A DNA stretch of 64,000 nucleotides from Phytophthora colocasiae. Taxonomy: Eukaryota; Oomycota; Peronosporomycetes; Peronosporales; Peronosporaceae. The stretch's first letter is position 1; each line of letters starts with the position of its first letter. The stretch covers positions 2,046,001-2,110,000 of the forward strand of contig JAGKQI010000105.1 in the NCBI GenBank assembly GCA_018806915.1, given 5' to 3'. The notes under the pieces are model-generated. The model searched no databases. It was not told where the DNA came from and saw only the letters and a list, made by a program, of their open reading frames with translations. Shown one piece after another: positions 49,931 to 61,600 of this stretch. A program made the translations under genes and the position numbers.

Positions 49931-51589
49931 ATGAGGCGAGGTACAGCGACACCTGATGAAGTTTTAAGCGAATCGGATTCGACATGTTACGTGTCTCTTA
50001 GCGACCACATCAAACGTTCTCGCACAACAAGTCAAGACGAAGGTTTCCTGCTGTCCACTATCCTACCTGAGCAATATTCTGGATCTGTCTGGAGTCTCGA
50101 GTCACTTGCAATCCCTATGACGTATATGAGTACGGGACTCATGTATTCCTTCCCTCAAGCCAATATTGAGTACTTCCCGAGGACTTTAGGCGCCTCGGAT
50201 GCTCAGTTAAGTACGGTTGCAGTTGTACGTGCACTTCCCTGGACGTTCAAAGTTCTTTTTGGACTGCTGCCAGACGTGTTTCCTATCCATGGCCAACGAT
50301 TCACGCCGTATTTGTTCATTGGATGCGTTACAGCCTCGTTTTTCCACTTGTTGCTGTCAATTTACAGCGGCTCCAACTCGTTAACCATCATCTCTTTCAC
50401 TCTTTTACTACTTGGAGCTACAGTTGGAGTGGTAATGGCGGACGTGATGGCGGACGCGTTGGTGGCTCATCGGGTATTGCAAATACAGTTAAAATCACCT
50501 AAGAAGAAGGCGAAGCTGCAAGAAGAAGAGCCGAAAGTGAAGAACCAACCGGAGGGGTCCCATTTGCAGACGACGGTGTATCTCTGTCGCTTTGCTAGTG
50601 AAATGGTGGGCTTTTGGCTAGGTGCAGCACTTAGTAACAAGGCACAATGGGGATGGGGGGCCTCAATGGGTCAGCAATTCGCTTTCCTCGCTTTTGTGCC
50701 GGTAATTTCGGTGCTTCCAGCACTCAAGTACCTTTACGAACCGGAAGAGAAGAGTCCAATGGCACTGGAAGATCAAGCGAAAGGGATTTGGCTCATGCTC
50801 CAGCGCCGTGCTACATGGCAACCAGTGTGTTTTCTGGTCTTAACGAATGCGTTTCTGGTGCAGAATGCAGCGTGGGGGAATTTCCTTAAGGTGGCTTATG
50901 ACTTTGACGCCTTCCAGTACGGAGCACTAAGTGGAATCGGAGCTTCCGTCACTTTCGCATCGATTGTTCTGTACCGGACGTATATTCTGCCGTTTTTCGA
51001 AGCACCGTGGCATGACGTTTATTTCGTTACGGGGCTGGTTGTTGCCTGCTTTTCACTCCTGAACGTTTTGCTTGTGTTACAAGTGAACGAAGCTTTTGGA
51101 ATTCCTCCCTTTTGGTTCGCAATGGGAGATGCAGCTGGTGAATCCTTCGCTCGTGGCTTTCAGTACCTCCCAGTGGCTCAAATGTTTGTCGCAGTATGTC
51201 CAGATCAACAGGAAGGGGTGGCGTTTGCTCTTCTTACGAGTGTGACCAACCTCGCTCAGGCCTTTTCCAGTACAATCTCCAATATGCTGCTTCACATCTG
51301 GCCAGTGGAGCTAAGTGATCTTCAAAAGATACCCCACGACTACAGTGGAGTCTGGAAGCTTTCAGTACTTTCGAGTATTATCCCTTTGATACCGGTGATA
51401 TTCCTTACCACTCGGATGCTACCGAAAGGACCACAGCAACTTGAACAAATGAAACATCAACTCTCTCCATTTGGCGCTCTCGTTGTCCTTGGTCTCTATG
51501 GATTTGGCTTCCTGTGGGTGATTGTGTTGACGATGTTGGCAATTTTCTCGCCATGTCATGTGTTAGTTGGCGGTCATGGTTGTGATTAA
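49931..51589 (+). CDS. Folate-biopterin transporter (FBT) family protein
   Basis: A single-exon gene of 552 residues with about twelve hydrophobic segments after a polar N-terminus of about 50 residues. The FBT signature stretch is present: ALPWTFKVLFGLLPDVFPIH with GQRFTPYLFIG, followed by VVMADVMADALVAHR. A charged cytosolic loop (KSPKKKAKLQEEEPKVKNQP) separates two halves. Later segments include AMGDAAGESFARGFQYLPVAQM and VCPDQQEGVAFALLTSVTN, again family-like. FBT proteins belong to the major facilitator superfamily and move folates or pterins across membranes; oomycetes have many copies and most have no tested substrate. The start at 49931 is the first Met of the frame. Confidence 0.87.
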   Translation: MRRGTATPDEVLSESDSTCYVSLSDHIKRSRTTSQDEGFLLSTILPEQYSGSVWSLESLAIPMTYMSTGLMYSFPQANIEYFPRTLGASDAQLSTVAVVRALPWTFKVLFGLLPDVFPIHGQRFTPYLFIGCVTASFFHLLLSIYSGSNSLTIISFTLLLLGATVGVVMADVMADALVAHRVLQIQLKSPKKKAKLQEEEPKVKNQPEGSHLQTTVYLCRFASEMVGFWLGAALSNKAQWGWGASMGQQFAFLAFVPVISVLPALKYLYEPEEKSPMALEDQAKGIWLMLQRRATWQPVCFLVLTNAFLVQNAAWGNFLKVAYDFDAFQYGALSGIGASVTFASIVLYRTYILPFFEAPWHDVYFVTGLVVACFSLLNVLLVLQVNEAFGIPPFWFAMGDAAGESFARGFQYLPVAQMFVAVCPDQQEGVAFALLTSVTNLAQAFSSTISNMLLHIWPVELSDLQKIPHDYSGVWKLSVLSSIIPLIPVIFLTTRMLPKGPQQLEQMKHQLSPFGALVVLGLYGFGFLWVIVLTMLAIFSPCHVLVGGHGCD

Positions 51590-51675
51590 CGGAGCTGTAA
51601 TAGATCCTTTTTTCACGTTCTTCACTGTTGAACTGCGTCATGAAGCAGTAGCGACAAATTGCAATCCAGCGTCAG

Positions 51676-53373
51676 TTAATTTTGCACACCTTCAGATGAT
51701 TTCACTAACCGAATCAGTTTTTTCAATTGCTCTTTATGTTGTGTAGATGCTTCGAATCCAGTACACCCCCTCTGTTTCATTTGATTCTCTTCTAAAGACA
51801 CCTCCACGAATTTCCGAAAATCGTGATAAGATTCGAGAGTGGCGAGGATCACAAATGAACTTAATCTGGTGCGTCGAGATCTACACTTGTCACTGTTCCA
51901 GTCAAAATCACTAAGTGATACGCCGTACAACTCGGTGAGTGCCGTATAGATTGCCTGTCGTGTTCCTGGCCAAGCTTCAAAGGATAATTTCAACGTATTT
52001 CCAGATTTCGGGGACATTTGTAAAGTTTGGAGCCACGAGCAACACAATAATTCGCTTGCATTTGGTCGTTTTGCCGGATCAAACGTAAGCACAGACTGAA
52101 GCAGTTCACGAGCATCAGACGAGAGTGTTGATGGAATCAGAAGTTGCAGGGCACCGCTCCGTAGCTTTCGGTAAAGTTGGAAACTAGCACCACCCTGGAA
52201 TGGGAATTTACCGCACAGCATCACGTAAAGCAACACCCCTAAGCTCCAAATGTCTACAGGTTTCCCGTCGTATCGTTCGCACGCAAAGACCTCCGGAGCC
52301 ATGTAAGCAGGTGTTCCACAAAAGTTTTTCTTTCTCGGTCTCTTGGGGCAGCTCGAACCTTGTGATTCCATTTGTTCGAAGGCACTGAACCCGAAGTCGA
52401 TTATTGTAGCATGGCCTGCGTCTTCGTTGAGTAGAACATTTTCAAGTTTTAAGTCGCGGTGAATCACATTTTGGCCGTGTAAAGCCTCCACTGCTTCTGC
52501 GAGTTGTAGAAATATCCTTTTGGCTCGAGATTCAACTAGTCGTTGGCCTGAAGTACGTTGTAACACCTCGCACAAACAGGTGCTGATAACAAGTTCGGTG
52601 ACAACATGTATTCGTGTTGGTGTTTCGAAGCTTTCAACGAACCGCAATATGCTCGGATGTGGTCGTAACCGCGAAAGGACATTGACTTCCTGGTGGACAC
52701 GGCGCCATTCAAGTGCATCTCCACCTGAATCGCCCATAAACCTCCTATCTATTGGCAAACACGACTTGGCAGAATGCAAACGGGAGTAGCTTTTAATTGC
52801 TACGGATGTTCCGCTGAGCCGGTGAGTAGCCACACAAACACGGCCAAAAGTACCACGACCAATTTCGCTTCCAATGGAGTACCAAGTCATCACGTCCTCA
52901 ACTTGATTCGAAATACCAGCTTCAGGTAGGATGTTGGCTATAGAGATCATATCGTTAGTTAGAGCTCGAGTCACTTCAGATTTGGTTTGATCATCTGTAG
53001 AACCTGCTGCTTTACGCATTTTGTCAATAAAACTTTGCGAAGCTTGCTCTGCTGCTTGACATTGCTCCATTGAAAGGGTTGGTATTCCAGTGGGTAGCTT
53101 AGCTAACGCATTATTGCGCTGGTATATCCGATCGTAGACGTTCTCATGTTGATTTACGTTCGTCTCGTAGCTATTGCCCTTTGTAGCACAGATTTGCTGG
53201 GTAGTGCAGATCACAGAGTTCTTCCTTGCATCTTTCAGCGCACTGTCCAAACGACTTATCCGCCGAGTCTGGTTTGTCAAGGATCCATCCAGAGTTCTTC
53301 CACCAATTCGAAATTTCACAGGTGCTGAGGAAATTCGCTCGGATATTCGTCGGGGTGCTTCAATTCTGTCCAT
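51676..53373 (-). CDS. Ser/Thr protein kinase, CAMK-like group
   Basis: A single-exon gene of 565 residues. Residues about 1-160 are polar and probably disordered. The kinase domain covers about 165-435: glycine loop GRGTFGRV at 171-178, VAIK with Lys194, HRDLKLEN at 305-312, DFG at 326-328 and CGTPAYMAPE at 352-361, then the PVDIWSLGVLLYVMLCGKFPF motif. All catalytic residues are present, so it should be active. The YMAPE and VLLYVMLCGKFPFQGG stretches favour the CAMK group, but no subfamily is fixed. The last 110 residues (FEAWPGTRQAIYTALTELYG..., FVILATLESYHDFRKFVEVS) are unrecognised. It is divergent from the anoctamin gene. Confidence 0.9.
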   Translation of the reverse strand: MDRIEAPRRISERISSAPVKFRIGGRTLDGSLTNQTRRISRLDSALKDARKNSVICTTQQICATKGNSYETNVNQHENVYDRIYQRNNALAKLPTGIPTLSMEQCQAAEQASQSFIDKMRKAAGSTDDQTKSEVTRALTNDMISIANILPEAGISNQVEDVMTWYSIGSEIGRGTFGRVCVATHRLSGTSVAIKSYSRLHSAKSCLPIDRRFMGDSGGDALEWRRVHQEVNVLSRLRPHPSILRFVESFETPTRIHVVTELVISTCLCEVLQRTSGQRLVESRAKRIFLQLAEAVEALHGQNVIHRDLKLENVLLNEDAGHATIIDFGFSAFEQMESQGSSCPKRPRKKNFCGTPAYMAPEVFACERYDGKPVDIWSLGVLLYVMLCGKFPFQGGASFQLYRKLRSGALQLLIPSTLSSDARELLQSVLTFDPAKRPNASELLCCSWLQTLQMSPKSGNTLKLSFEAWPGTRQAIYTALTELYGVSLSDFDWNSDKCRSRRTRLSSFVILATLESYHDFRKFVEVSLEENQMKQRGCTGFEASTQHKEQLKKLIRLVKSSEGVQN

Positions 53374-53549
53374 TTTACTCGAGCACGCGTTGGTAGAGCT
53401 TCCTGTTTGGTATTTTCGGGTAGAAATGTGAAACCATTTTTTTTCATTGTCTTGTCATGGAAACCCCCAACGGTATCGCCAGCGCTCAGAATCCTAGCTA
53501 GATCGTCTGCAAAATCATTTCACGACGATATTCTCTCCAAAAGCAAACA

Positions 53550-56500
53550 ATGGCAAGCGAAACATCACCCACAAAAGCTGCGGCTGCTGTGAGTCAGGCC
53601 TTAGGAGAGATCGGACTCCCATCGAAAAAAAAGCCAACCTCTTCAGTATTGTCGGCAGGGCATCCATGCAGAAATCTGAACAATCTGAAATCTCGACCTG
53701 CTTTTACTCCTGGTTCCTATGGTCGGCCGTGGAAACCAGCGCTCGGGAATCAACTTCAACATGCCAAGAATGAAAAGCAGCGCGTTGCGGACAAGAAGCA
53801 GGAGGACACGAACACAGCGCCGCTACAGATTGCAATTACTATCCAGGACCCAGTTGAGATCGATGCGCGCCATCGGAATCCATCTCGACTTATTCACGCC
53901 AACGAAGTGATCAAGAAACATCTTCTGCAACAAAGCCAACCTGATCGGAACCTTCAGCAACAGTACAAGATCGAAGACCAAGAATCGTGCAAACAGTCAA
54001 GCGACTCGGTGGGAATTACAAGCCCAATCCAACCGCAAGAGTTGCAAATCTCTGAATCTCCGGTTCAATACAAGCACGAAGAACAAGAATCGCACGAACA
54101 GTCAATAAACGAACCAGTGGCAGCTACAACTACAAACCCAAGCCAGCCACAAGAGTTGCAAACCTCAGAACCTCCGGCTTTGCCCTTACTTCGACGAAAA
54201 CAAATACATCATCGGCACCAATCGTTACCTCCACCGCTGCAACAGCGTAGCAAGTCTGGTATCGCTTCGATTTTAACACCACCTAAACAACCGCAAACTT
54301 TGTTTTTCCAAACAGTTGAAGAAGATCGCGACTCGAATGTTGAAAGCTGTTCGATTGCTGAAGATTCCGTCGTTTCTACCACTTTCGGAACTGAAGCCGA
54401 GACCAATAACGCACCAGAAGAGTCGATAGAAAAGTCTCCAAAACATGCTCTTCACCCCGAGTTTAGCCGAAGACCCAGTGACGAGCGAAGTGGAGATGAC
54501 AGCAGTTTTCAGAATACTGGAACCCCTGAACGTATTGGCAAACTTTCGCGTCAGGAGGATGAATTTGACTTTGCCATCCTACTGAAGCCTTCAAAATACG
54601 AGGAGCATATCGATTTACCTGAAACTACAGCAAGGTCAACGGCTACCCTCAAGCCGATTTCGAAAGTAGACCCCACTAGTGGCCGGGCTGTAATTATGCA
54701 TAGAATCCGACGCACTGGTCTCCATGTCAAGCGCTTATTGTCGTTGGACGGAAAACAGTCGTTACTCAAAGTTCGGGCACCCCAACGCGTACTGGAACTA
54801 GGAGCAGAACGGCTTCGCCTTCGGAAACAACGGAGGTTTGATCAGGTTTGGATGGTTTTCTCGTGTGAACTGCGATCTAGCTTCGCTGACTTTGATCCAG
54901 TTCGGAAATGTATCAATTTCCTGGACAGTGAAAAACAGAGCATTGTACACGCGCTATTGACCGCTTCAGAGACGGATGGTGGGGCTGGACTTAACGAATC
55001 TTGTCCGGTTGCTGCCAGACACGTAGTGCAGATGTATCCGCTGCACAAGCAGGATCTAGCGTTGCTAAAGACTCGCTGGGTGACATTTTGGCGGGCATCG
55101 CTTCTTTCAAGCAAGCACCAACACATTCCAACGCCAAATTCGAAGTCGAAGTCGAAATGCCAATTCTTCCGAGGTATCCTGCAACAACCGCTGGATGATG
55201 TAGCTCAATACTTTGGAGAGCGCGTCGCATTTTACTTTGCATGGATGGAAATGTACACCCGCTGGCTCGTAGTTCCATCAGTAGCAGGCGTAATTCTGTT
55301 TGGGTTACAAGTTCACAGTCACCATCTTGATCACCCAGCTGCTCCAGTGTACGCCCTGTTCATGGCCTTGTGGACATCGGCATTTATCATCGCATGGCGG
55401 AGACGAGCAGCAGCTCTCGCTTATCACTGGGGTACGTGGGGATATGAAGACGAGGAAGTTACCCGTCCAGAATTCTATGGTGATGACACTAGCAAGGGTC
55501 ATGATGAAGCGACTGAGCAGCCAGCTGAGAGACACTATGCGCTTTGGAAGCGGATGCTCAAGTACTGTGCCACGTTCCCGTGTGTAGCTGGGAGTATTAC
55601 CGCTGTAGTAGCTGCTGCATATTTTGCATTCTCAACACGAGATCGACTGGAAGCGAAATCCCTAGAAACAAAACACGATGCAGCGGTAATTGCTGAAAAG
55701 GTCAAGACTTCGGGGACGATCACCTTGGAAGACCTTCAAGCATTGGCTCACCTTGGTGTGCGGTGGGATTTCTGGATCTACCTTCTCCTCACTCCGATCC
55801 TCTATGGTTTGTTGATTCCCGTTCTTGATGCTGCTTTTACTCGGGCAGCCCGATCACTGAACAATTGGGAGAATCACCGTACTGAGTCCAGGTACCAGAG
55901 CCACCTCATTCTGAAAGTCTTCTCCTTTCGCTTCGTTCACGTGTTTGCTTCCTTGTACTATTATGCCTTCGCTCGGCAGGCCGAGGCATCTAGCGACGGA
56001 GAACCAAAGTCCGATGGAATGGTCCGCGTTGCAATTCAATTAGCCTCGTTCATGGTAACTGGACAGCTCTGGAAAAACGTCATGGAGACTCTATATCCAT
56101 TTGTTCGTCGACGATTAGATGCTCGAGCGAAGAAGCGCGCTAGCAACGACCAGTTCAACCAGTCCACCGTATTCAACGGCATCAATGCCGCCTCTGGTCC
56201 TCGAGGACCGAATCAACGTCGTGGTAATGCTGCTACATCCACGAAGCTGGCATCTGAGGTGATGATGAGCAGCAACGCTGTGATTCACGAGCAATGTGTC
56301 CGGTTAGAGCAAGCCTCTGATCGTGCGTGGGAAGAGGCTGGGTTGAAGCAGTACGACACATTCGAGGACTACACAGAGATGTTGGTACAGTTTGGCTACG
56401 TGTCGTTCTTCTCGCTGGCTTTCCCATTGGCTCCTCTACTCGCTCTGCTCAACAACCTCCTTGAGCTACGTACTGATGCCTTCAAGTTGTGCCAGACAAG

Positions 56501-56897
56501 ACAACGCCCGCTTGCTCACAAAGCCAGTGGCATCGGCGTCTGGCTGCATGTGCTGCAGATAATGAGCGTATTGGCTGTGTTGACGAATTGCTTCCATCTG
56601 GCCTACTCCACAACACTTTTGGAGCGAGCAATTCCGTCCGTCACAGCTACTCAAAAGGTTTGGATCGTGTTTAGCATTGAGCATTTACTGCTGCTTCTCA
56701 AGGTCTGGCTGGCCTGTGCGGTGCCTTCGGTACCTAGAGAAGTCTCCGAGAGTCTCCGGAGAGAACGAGAGCTCGCCAAACATGACAGCGCACGCGCCAT
56801 GGCCACTCGGATGCTGGCAGAGGTCGGGACCAGCGAAAGTGCCGACTTAAAGCTAGGATCAGTGCGGAATCGGAAGGCTAGCAGTGCGGTAAGTTGA
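53550..56897 (+). CDS. Anoctamin (TMEM16) family membrane protein
   Basis: A single-exon gene of 1115 residues. The first 430 or so are Gln/Pro/Ser-rich and disordered. Then come an anoctamin dimerisation-like region, the FGERVAFYFAWMEMYTRWLV start of the transmembrane part, WGTWGYEDEEVTRPEFYGD, and about eight to ten hydrophobic segments to residue about 1070. The C-terminal stretch YDTFEDYTEMLVQFGYVSFF with SLAFPLAPLLALLNNLLELR and DAFKLC is the strongly conserved anoctamin signature, containing acidic residues of the calcium site. Members are calcium-activated chloride channels or lipid scramblases; which one cannot be told here. The long disordered N-terminus is unusual. The very short gap to the kinase gene suggests a shared promoter. 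Confidence 0.9.
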   Translation: MASETSPTKAAAAVSQALGEIGLPSKKKPTSSVLSAGHPCRNLNNLKSRPAFTPGSYGRPWKPALGNQLQHAKNEKQRVADKKQEDTNTAPLQIAITIQDPVEIDARHRNPSRLIHANEVIKKHLLQQSQPDRNLQQQYKIEDQESCKQSSDSVGITSPIQPQELQISESPVQYKHEEQESHEQSINEPVAATTTNPSQPQELQTSEPPALPLLRRKQIHHRHQSLPPPLQQRSKSGIASILTPPKQPQTLFFQTVEEDRDSNVESCSIAEDSVVSTTFGTEAETNNAPEESIEKSPKHALHPEFSRRPSDERSGDDSSFQNTGTPERIGKLSRQEDEFDFAILLKPSKYEEHIDLPETTARSTATLKPISKVDPTSGRAVIMHRIRRTGLHVKRLLSLDGKQSLLKVRAPQRVLELGAERLRLRKQRRFDQVWMVFSCELRSSFADFDPVRKCINFLDSEKQSIVHALLTASETDGGAGLNESCPVAARHVVQMYPLHKQDLALLKTRWVTFWRASLLSSKHQHIPTPNSKSKSKCQFFRGILQQPLDDVAQYFGERVAFYFAWMEMYTRWLVVPSVAGVILFGLQVHSHHLDHPAAPVYALFMALWTSAFIIAWRRRAAALAYHWGTWGYEDEEVTRPEFYGDDTSKGHDEATEQPAERHYALWKRMLKYCATFPCVAGSITAVVAAAYFAFSTRDRLEAKSLETKHDAAVIAEKVKTSGTITLEDLQALAHLGVRWDFWIYLLLTPILYGLLIPVLDAAFTRAARSLNNWENHRTESRYQSHLILKVFSFRFVHVFASLYYYAFARQAEASSDGEPKSDGMVRVAIQLASFMVTGQLWKNVMETLYPFVRRRLDARAKKRASNDQFNQSTVFNGINAASGPRGPNQRRGNAATSTKLASEVMMSSNAVIHEQCVRLEQASDRAWEEAGLKQYDTFEDYTEMLVQFGYVSFFSLAFPLAPLLALLNNLLELRTDAFKLCQTRQRPLAHKASGIGVWLHVLQIMSVLAVLTNCFHLAYSTTLLERAIPSVTATQKVWIVFSIEHLLLLLKVWLACAVPSVPREVSESLRRERELAKHDSARAMATRMLAEVGTSESADLKLGSVRNRKASSAVS

Positions 56898-57105
56898 AGT
56901 AAGACCATCATTCTCATTTATTATGATTGGTTAAAATGAATGACTTGATGGGTAATTTCTCGAGTTTGTTTCAACCAATCAAAATTAGTCCGCGTGGCTA
57001 TGGTTCTTAGGGGGCGGAATCGAAGCGCATTCCACACATCCAAGAGTCGAGGCAAAGCTCGTTTTCTTGCCGTGCTACATACAAACTCGAAGTGAACTAG
57101 CTATT

Positions 57106-57789
57106 ATGTCGGACGCTGCCGCCCCCGCCCAAGACGTTCCCAAGCAGGAGGAAGATGCGCGCAAGGTGAACCTTGTGTCTATGGACGGAGACAGCTTCGA
57201 AGTCTCGCGCAGTGTTGCCGCCATGAGCGAACTGGTCAAGACTCTTATCTCTGGTGCGTTTCCTTTAACCCATGTTGTTCCTTTGCAATTACGTTTTAAC
57301 GAGCTGTTTATTGTGATTTAGATGACGCTGACGACGAGGAGGTGCAGGAGATCCCGCTGCCTAACGTTAAAAGCCCCGTGCTGTCCAAGGTGATCGAGTT
57401 CTGTAGCCACCACCACAACAACCCCATGCGCGAAATTGAGAAGGTGGGTACACACTTTAAAATAAGGAAAAGCTTATTGAGAGAATGGGACTAAGAATGT
57501 TTTTGTTGTATTGCTACAGCCGCTGAAAAGTGCGGACATGCACGATGTGGTGTCGGACTGGGACGCCAACTTCGTGGACATCGAGCAGGAGATCCTGTTC
57601 GAGCTCATCCTTGCCGCCAACTACATGGACATCAAGAGTCTGCTGGACTTGGCCTGCGCTAAGGTGGCTAGCATGATCAAGGGCAAGACTCCCCAGGAGA
57701 TCCGTGAGACGTTCAACATTGTCAACGACTTCACGCCTGAGGAGGAGGCACAGATCCGTGAGGAGAACAAGTGGTGTGAAGAGGCTTAA
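57106..57789 (+). CDS. SKP1: SKP1 adaptor of SCF ubiquitin ligases
   Basis: Three exons, 57106-57253, 57322-57443 and 57520-57789, join in frame to 179 residues. The start is [11 protein letters not shown]; an in-frame Met at 57067 is less likely because it sits in untranslated-type sequence. The BTB/POZ fold is seen in [35 protein letters not shown] and DWDANFV. The F-box binding C-terminus is highly conserved: [20 protein letters not shown], then [20 protein letters not shown] and [19 protein letters not shown]1 links F-box proteins to cullin 1. Length is normal (about 160-180). Confidence 0.95.
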
Positions 57790-58605
57790 GCGTATCGAAG
57801 ACCTGGAGCAGCACGAGGTTCTGGCTATGGAGCGTAGCTGAGCGACGTCTGTCCTTTTGACAATGTCGCCAGGAATGCGTCAGGCTCAGAAGCAAAGAAG
57901 AATTTAATCTATGGTGTAAAGCTCCGTAGCGAGTTTCCTGCTGAAGATGAGGAAGGAGCTCAAAGACTCAACATGATTTGAGTTTTTCAGCAGACGGAAT
58001 AGAATTCTCGCGCGTTTATTTTTTTTTACGATGCTCTTCTGTCAACGCTTCATTTGGATCGAAGTCATCTACACTAAAGACGCTCTCGGATGACGACAGA
58101 CCAATTGTCCGGCTTCCAGACATGTACTACTAGTGCGTTTCTAGGCAAGGAAAAGTTGGTTTGAAAGATGTTTAATCCGTAATTGCGCGGCCCCTTTGGG
58201 GGAAACAAGGCCGCAAACTCAACGGGATCGTTCGCTGGTATAAACGGTTGCTTTTGCAGTCACTTGTAAGACCTGGCTGCATGAGGAGGCAACGCCAAGT
58301 CTGTCGCAAATAGGACTGCGATATGGGGTTTCTAACAAACATACAAAATCTATCTAAGCTTCACGTATCTGGTTGTCGAATGGCACTCAACGCGTTGATA
58401 GCAACTTGCTGGCGCAGGCTTTTGCAGCCAGTCATTGTCAAACCAAAAAACCGGTGCAAATGAAAATCCCGGTATTATTTTCCGGTAAATGACACTTCAA
58501 CAAGCCTCAGCGCAATGTAAACCATGCTCAATGCTCAGTTGAAAATCGTATCGTACCATCCTACGGGCCGAAGAAACCCAGTACTCATTACTTTCTTATC
58601 ATCGC
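57790..58605. other. Intergenic, convergent 3' ends
   Basis: No supported gene lies between the SKP1 stop and the nucleoporin stop. The stretch is probably untranslated sequence. Confidence 0.55.
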
Positions 58606-61600
58606 TCATCGCATTTGAGTAAAGCTGGAGCTGTTGAAAGCTGTAGGTTGTCCGAACCCACTACCGCCTCCGAAGCCAGAACCGAAACCTCCAGTGTTGG
58701 CGGCAGCACCAAAGCCACCGGTCTGCTGCGCCGGCCCACCGAACGACGGGTTCTGAGAACCAAAAGAGCTGAATCCTGAGCCAGTAGCTCCTCCACTGGG
58801 AGCTGTAGGGGCAACCGATCCAAATCCACCACCCATTTGCGACGCCATTCCAAAGCCAGAACCAGCAGCTCCACCAAACGCGGGTTGCGCAGCACCTCCC
58901 AACGTCGAAGCAGATCCGAACGCAGGAGTAGCGCTTGCAGATCCTAAAGCTGAAGGCGTTCCAAAACCGCCACCTCCGCCGAATGTTGAAGTACTGGGGA
59001 TGCCAAAACCTCCAGCTGCTGGTGCTGTGGGGGTCTTCTTTACGTATTTCTGTTCCAACATCGCGAATAAATGGTCTTCTCGGCCCTTGTACTTCTCCAA
59101 CGTCGCATCCACAGAGCTCAGCTTCGTAGGGTTGTGCTGCTGGTAGAACGCGGTCAGTTTCTCGCGGTAGTTTACACCACCGCCAGCAGCTCCAAAGCCG
59201 CCTGCCGCCGCACCAAATGGCGTAGGTGCGCCAAATGCTGGGGTCGTTGCTGTAGTAGACTGGAAGCCACCACCGAATCCGCTTCCACCACTGGAACCGA
59301 AGCCACTGGAGCTTTGGGTAGTCGTACCAAACGGTGACGAAGCAGGAGCGCCAAAGGGGGACGCACTGGGGGCAGGTTTGGAAGCACCGAAGCCAACCGA
59401 ACTGGTCGACCCGAAAGCTGCGCCAGTTGAAGTATTGGGAACTGAGAACGCGCCAGGTTTGCCGAACGGGCTAGCCGTAGCATTCGGGTTCGAAGGTTTC
59501 ACAGCGGGGCTTGCAGGCACGCCCCCGGTCGCACCAGTCAGCTTGTACTTCACTGCCAAATTCTGGAAAAGCTTCTCTTCGTTCCCCTTGTACTTCTGAA
59601 GCGTGGCATCCACACTACTCAGCTTATCCGGGTTGTGTTTTTGGTAAAACTCCACCAACTTCTGACGGTAGTCTACCGAGGGCTGACCAAAAGCAGCAGG
59701 CGTCACAGCCGATGGTTGCGTTGTCGAAGAGCCCGAGCCGAACCCGCCAAATCCGGACGAAGTGTTAGCGGCTGGGCCGAGACTGAACGCCGAAGGCGAA
59801 GCACCAAATGGACTAGCCTTGGCTTCAGTATCTTTAGGGGTTGTAGTTGTCGCTCCGAATCCACCAAACAGGCTCTTTGATGTTGTATTGGTAGGCGCGG
59901 GGGATTTCGAAGCTGCTGTCACAGTCTCGGATTTCGGAGGTACTGCACCCCCGTTTAAATACTTCTTGATATCCTCTGGAGTCGAATCCGGAACATACAT
60001 CGTGAAGATTCGAGTAAACAGGTCTTCCTCTCTGCCCTTGTACGTTGTCAGAACCTTATCGAGCACACTTCCCGTCTTTGCCGGGTTGTGCACCTTGTAA
60101 AAGTTCTCCAAAAGCGCTTTGTAGTCTTTCGTAACAGAAGTTGTCGAATGTGGCTGAGCTGCGCTCTTTGACCCAAAGCTGAATGCTGAAGATGCGGCAG
60201 ATGGTTCCTTTCCTCCAAGAGAGAAGGCAGGAGCCGAGTCTTCGCTGGCCTTTCGCTTTGACTTCACTGGTGGAGAGCTAACTCCAAACCCGTCAAATGA
60301 AGCAGTAGTCGAGGTGGGCTTCTCCACCTTGTTAGGCTCTCCGAACGCACTTGTAGTATCCTTCCCTGGTTTCGGCAAGTTGAAAACATTCGCTTTCAAT
60401 GAAGTCGCTGAGTTTGTTGATGCTGATTTGTTCTCTGAAGCCGGGACCCCTAGACTTGGCCTCTGAGGAGCTTTGCCTACGCCTACGCTCAGTGGTGTAG
60501 GCTGAGGCGTCTTGACAAGCTTGGCAGGCTCTTCCTTAGGTGCCATAGCCTCCGCCAGCGTAAACAACTTCGATCCAGATTTCACGGGAGTATCCTTGAA
60601 TGAGACGGACCTCGACGACTGCTTCGCTGAGCTCATAGGGGAGGCAACGCTGAGCTGTGTCTTTGGCATAAGCTTGCTGCAAGCTTTAACCCGAAGCGGC
60701 GAGTTGGAAGAGTTGGAGGGTGTGGGTGGTGCCAACTTTCGCCGCGGAGTTGAAAATACGTCACGAGGTGTAACAACATTATTGCAGAGAGACAAGAAGT
60801 TTTGACGCACATCTTGACTGCGTTGTTCGGTCTCCACAATCATCTTAATCATATCCGCCTTGGTTGTCTTGGGATGAGCTTCAATTTCGATTCCAGAAAG
60901 CCCATTTACACCATTTGTTTCACGCAGATGGTCGCCACGCAAATTCAACTTCTCCAAATATCCAGCCAATTTGCACGCATTGTTGTACTGCATCTTCGAG
61001 TTGTCATAAGTCTGCTTCAACACACGGAACAAGTGTGCTGAAGACACTGCATCAGCTCCATCAACACCAATTTTAGCAGAAGAAAGGTGGCTGTCTAGCT
61101 CCGCACAGCTTTTTTCGACCTCAGCCAGTTTGGCCTTGAGCGACTCCCACGTTTCCTTTGATCGCTGGTCAAGTGGCTGCTCTTCCAGAGTTCTCTTCAA
61201 TGCCTCATCTTTGAAGCTGCTCAAAATCTCACGACCATATTCAAGCTGTTCATGTACATCACCATCACTTCCGATGACGAACAACACATTCTTCTCGACT
61301 TGATCCCGTGACTCATCCAAACTGTTAATCTCGTCACAGAGACTCGAAATACGCGCACGAATCGTCTCCATCTGCGCTAGGAGCTTCTTCGAAAACTCCC
61401 CATCCTTTGAGGTGATGATCTTTGATCTCGCGTTCACCCGTTCCAAAGACTTATGGAAGTCTATGATCAGTTTCCAAAGCTGACCTTCCATTCGTGAAGA
61501 AGGAACCCCCTTTGAGGGGTCAGCAGGGGTTGTTGCCAGCTTTGGGTTGGATGGAACTGAATTCGTTTTGGCGGCAGAAAGGCTGACATCTCCAAAATTT

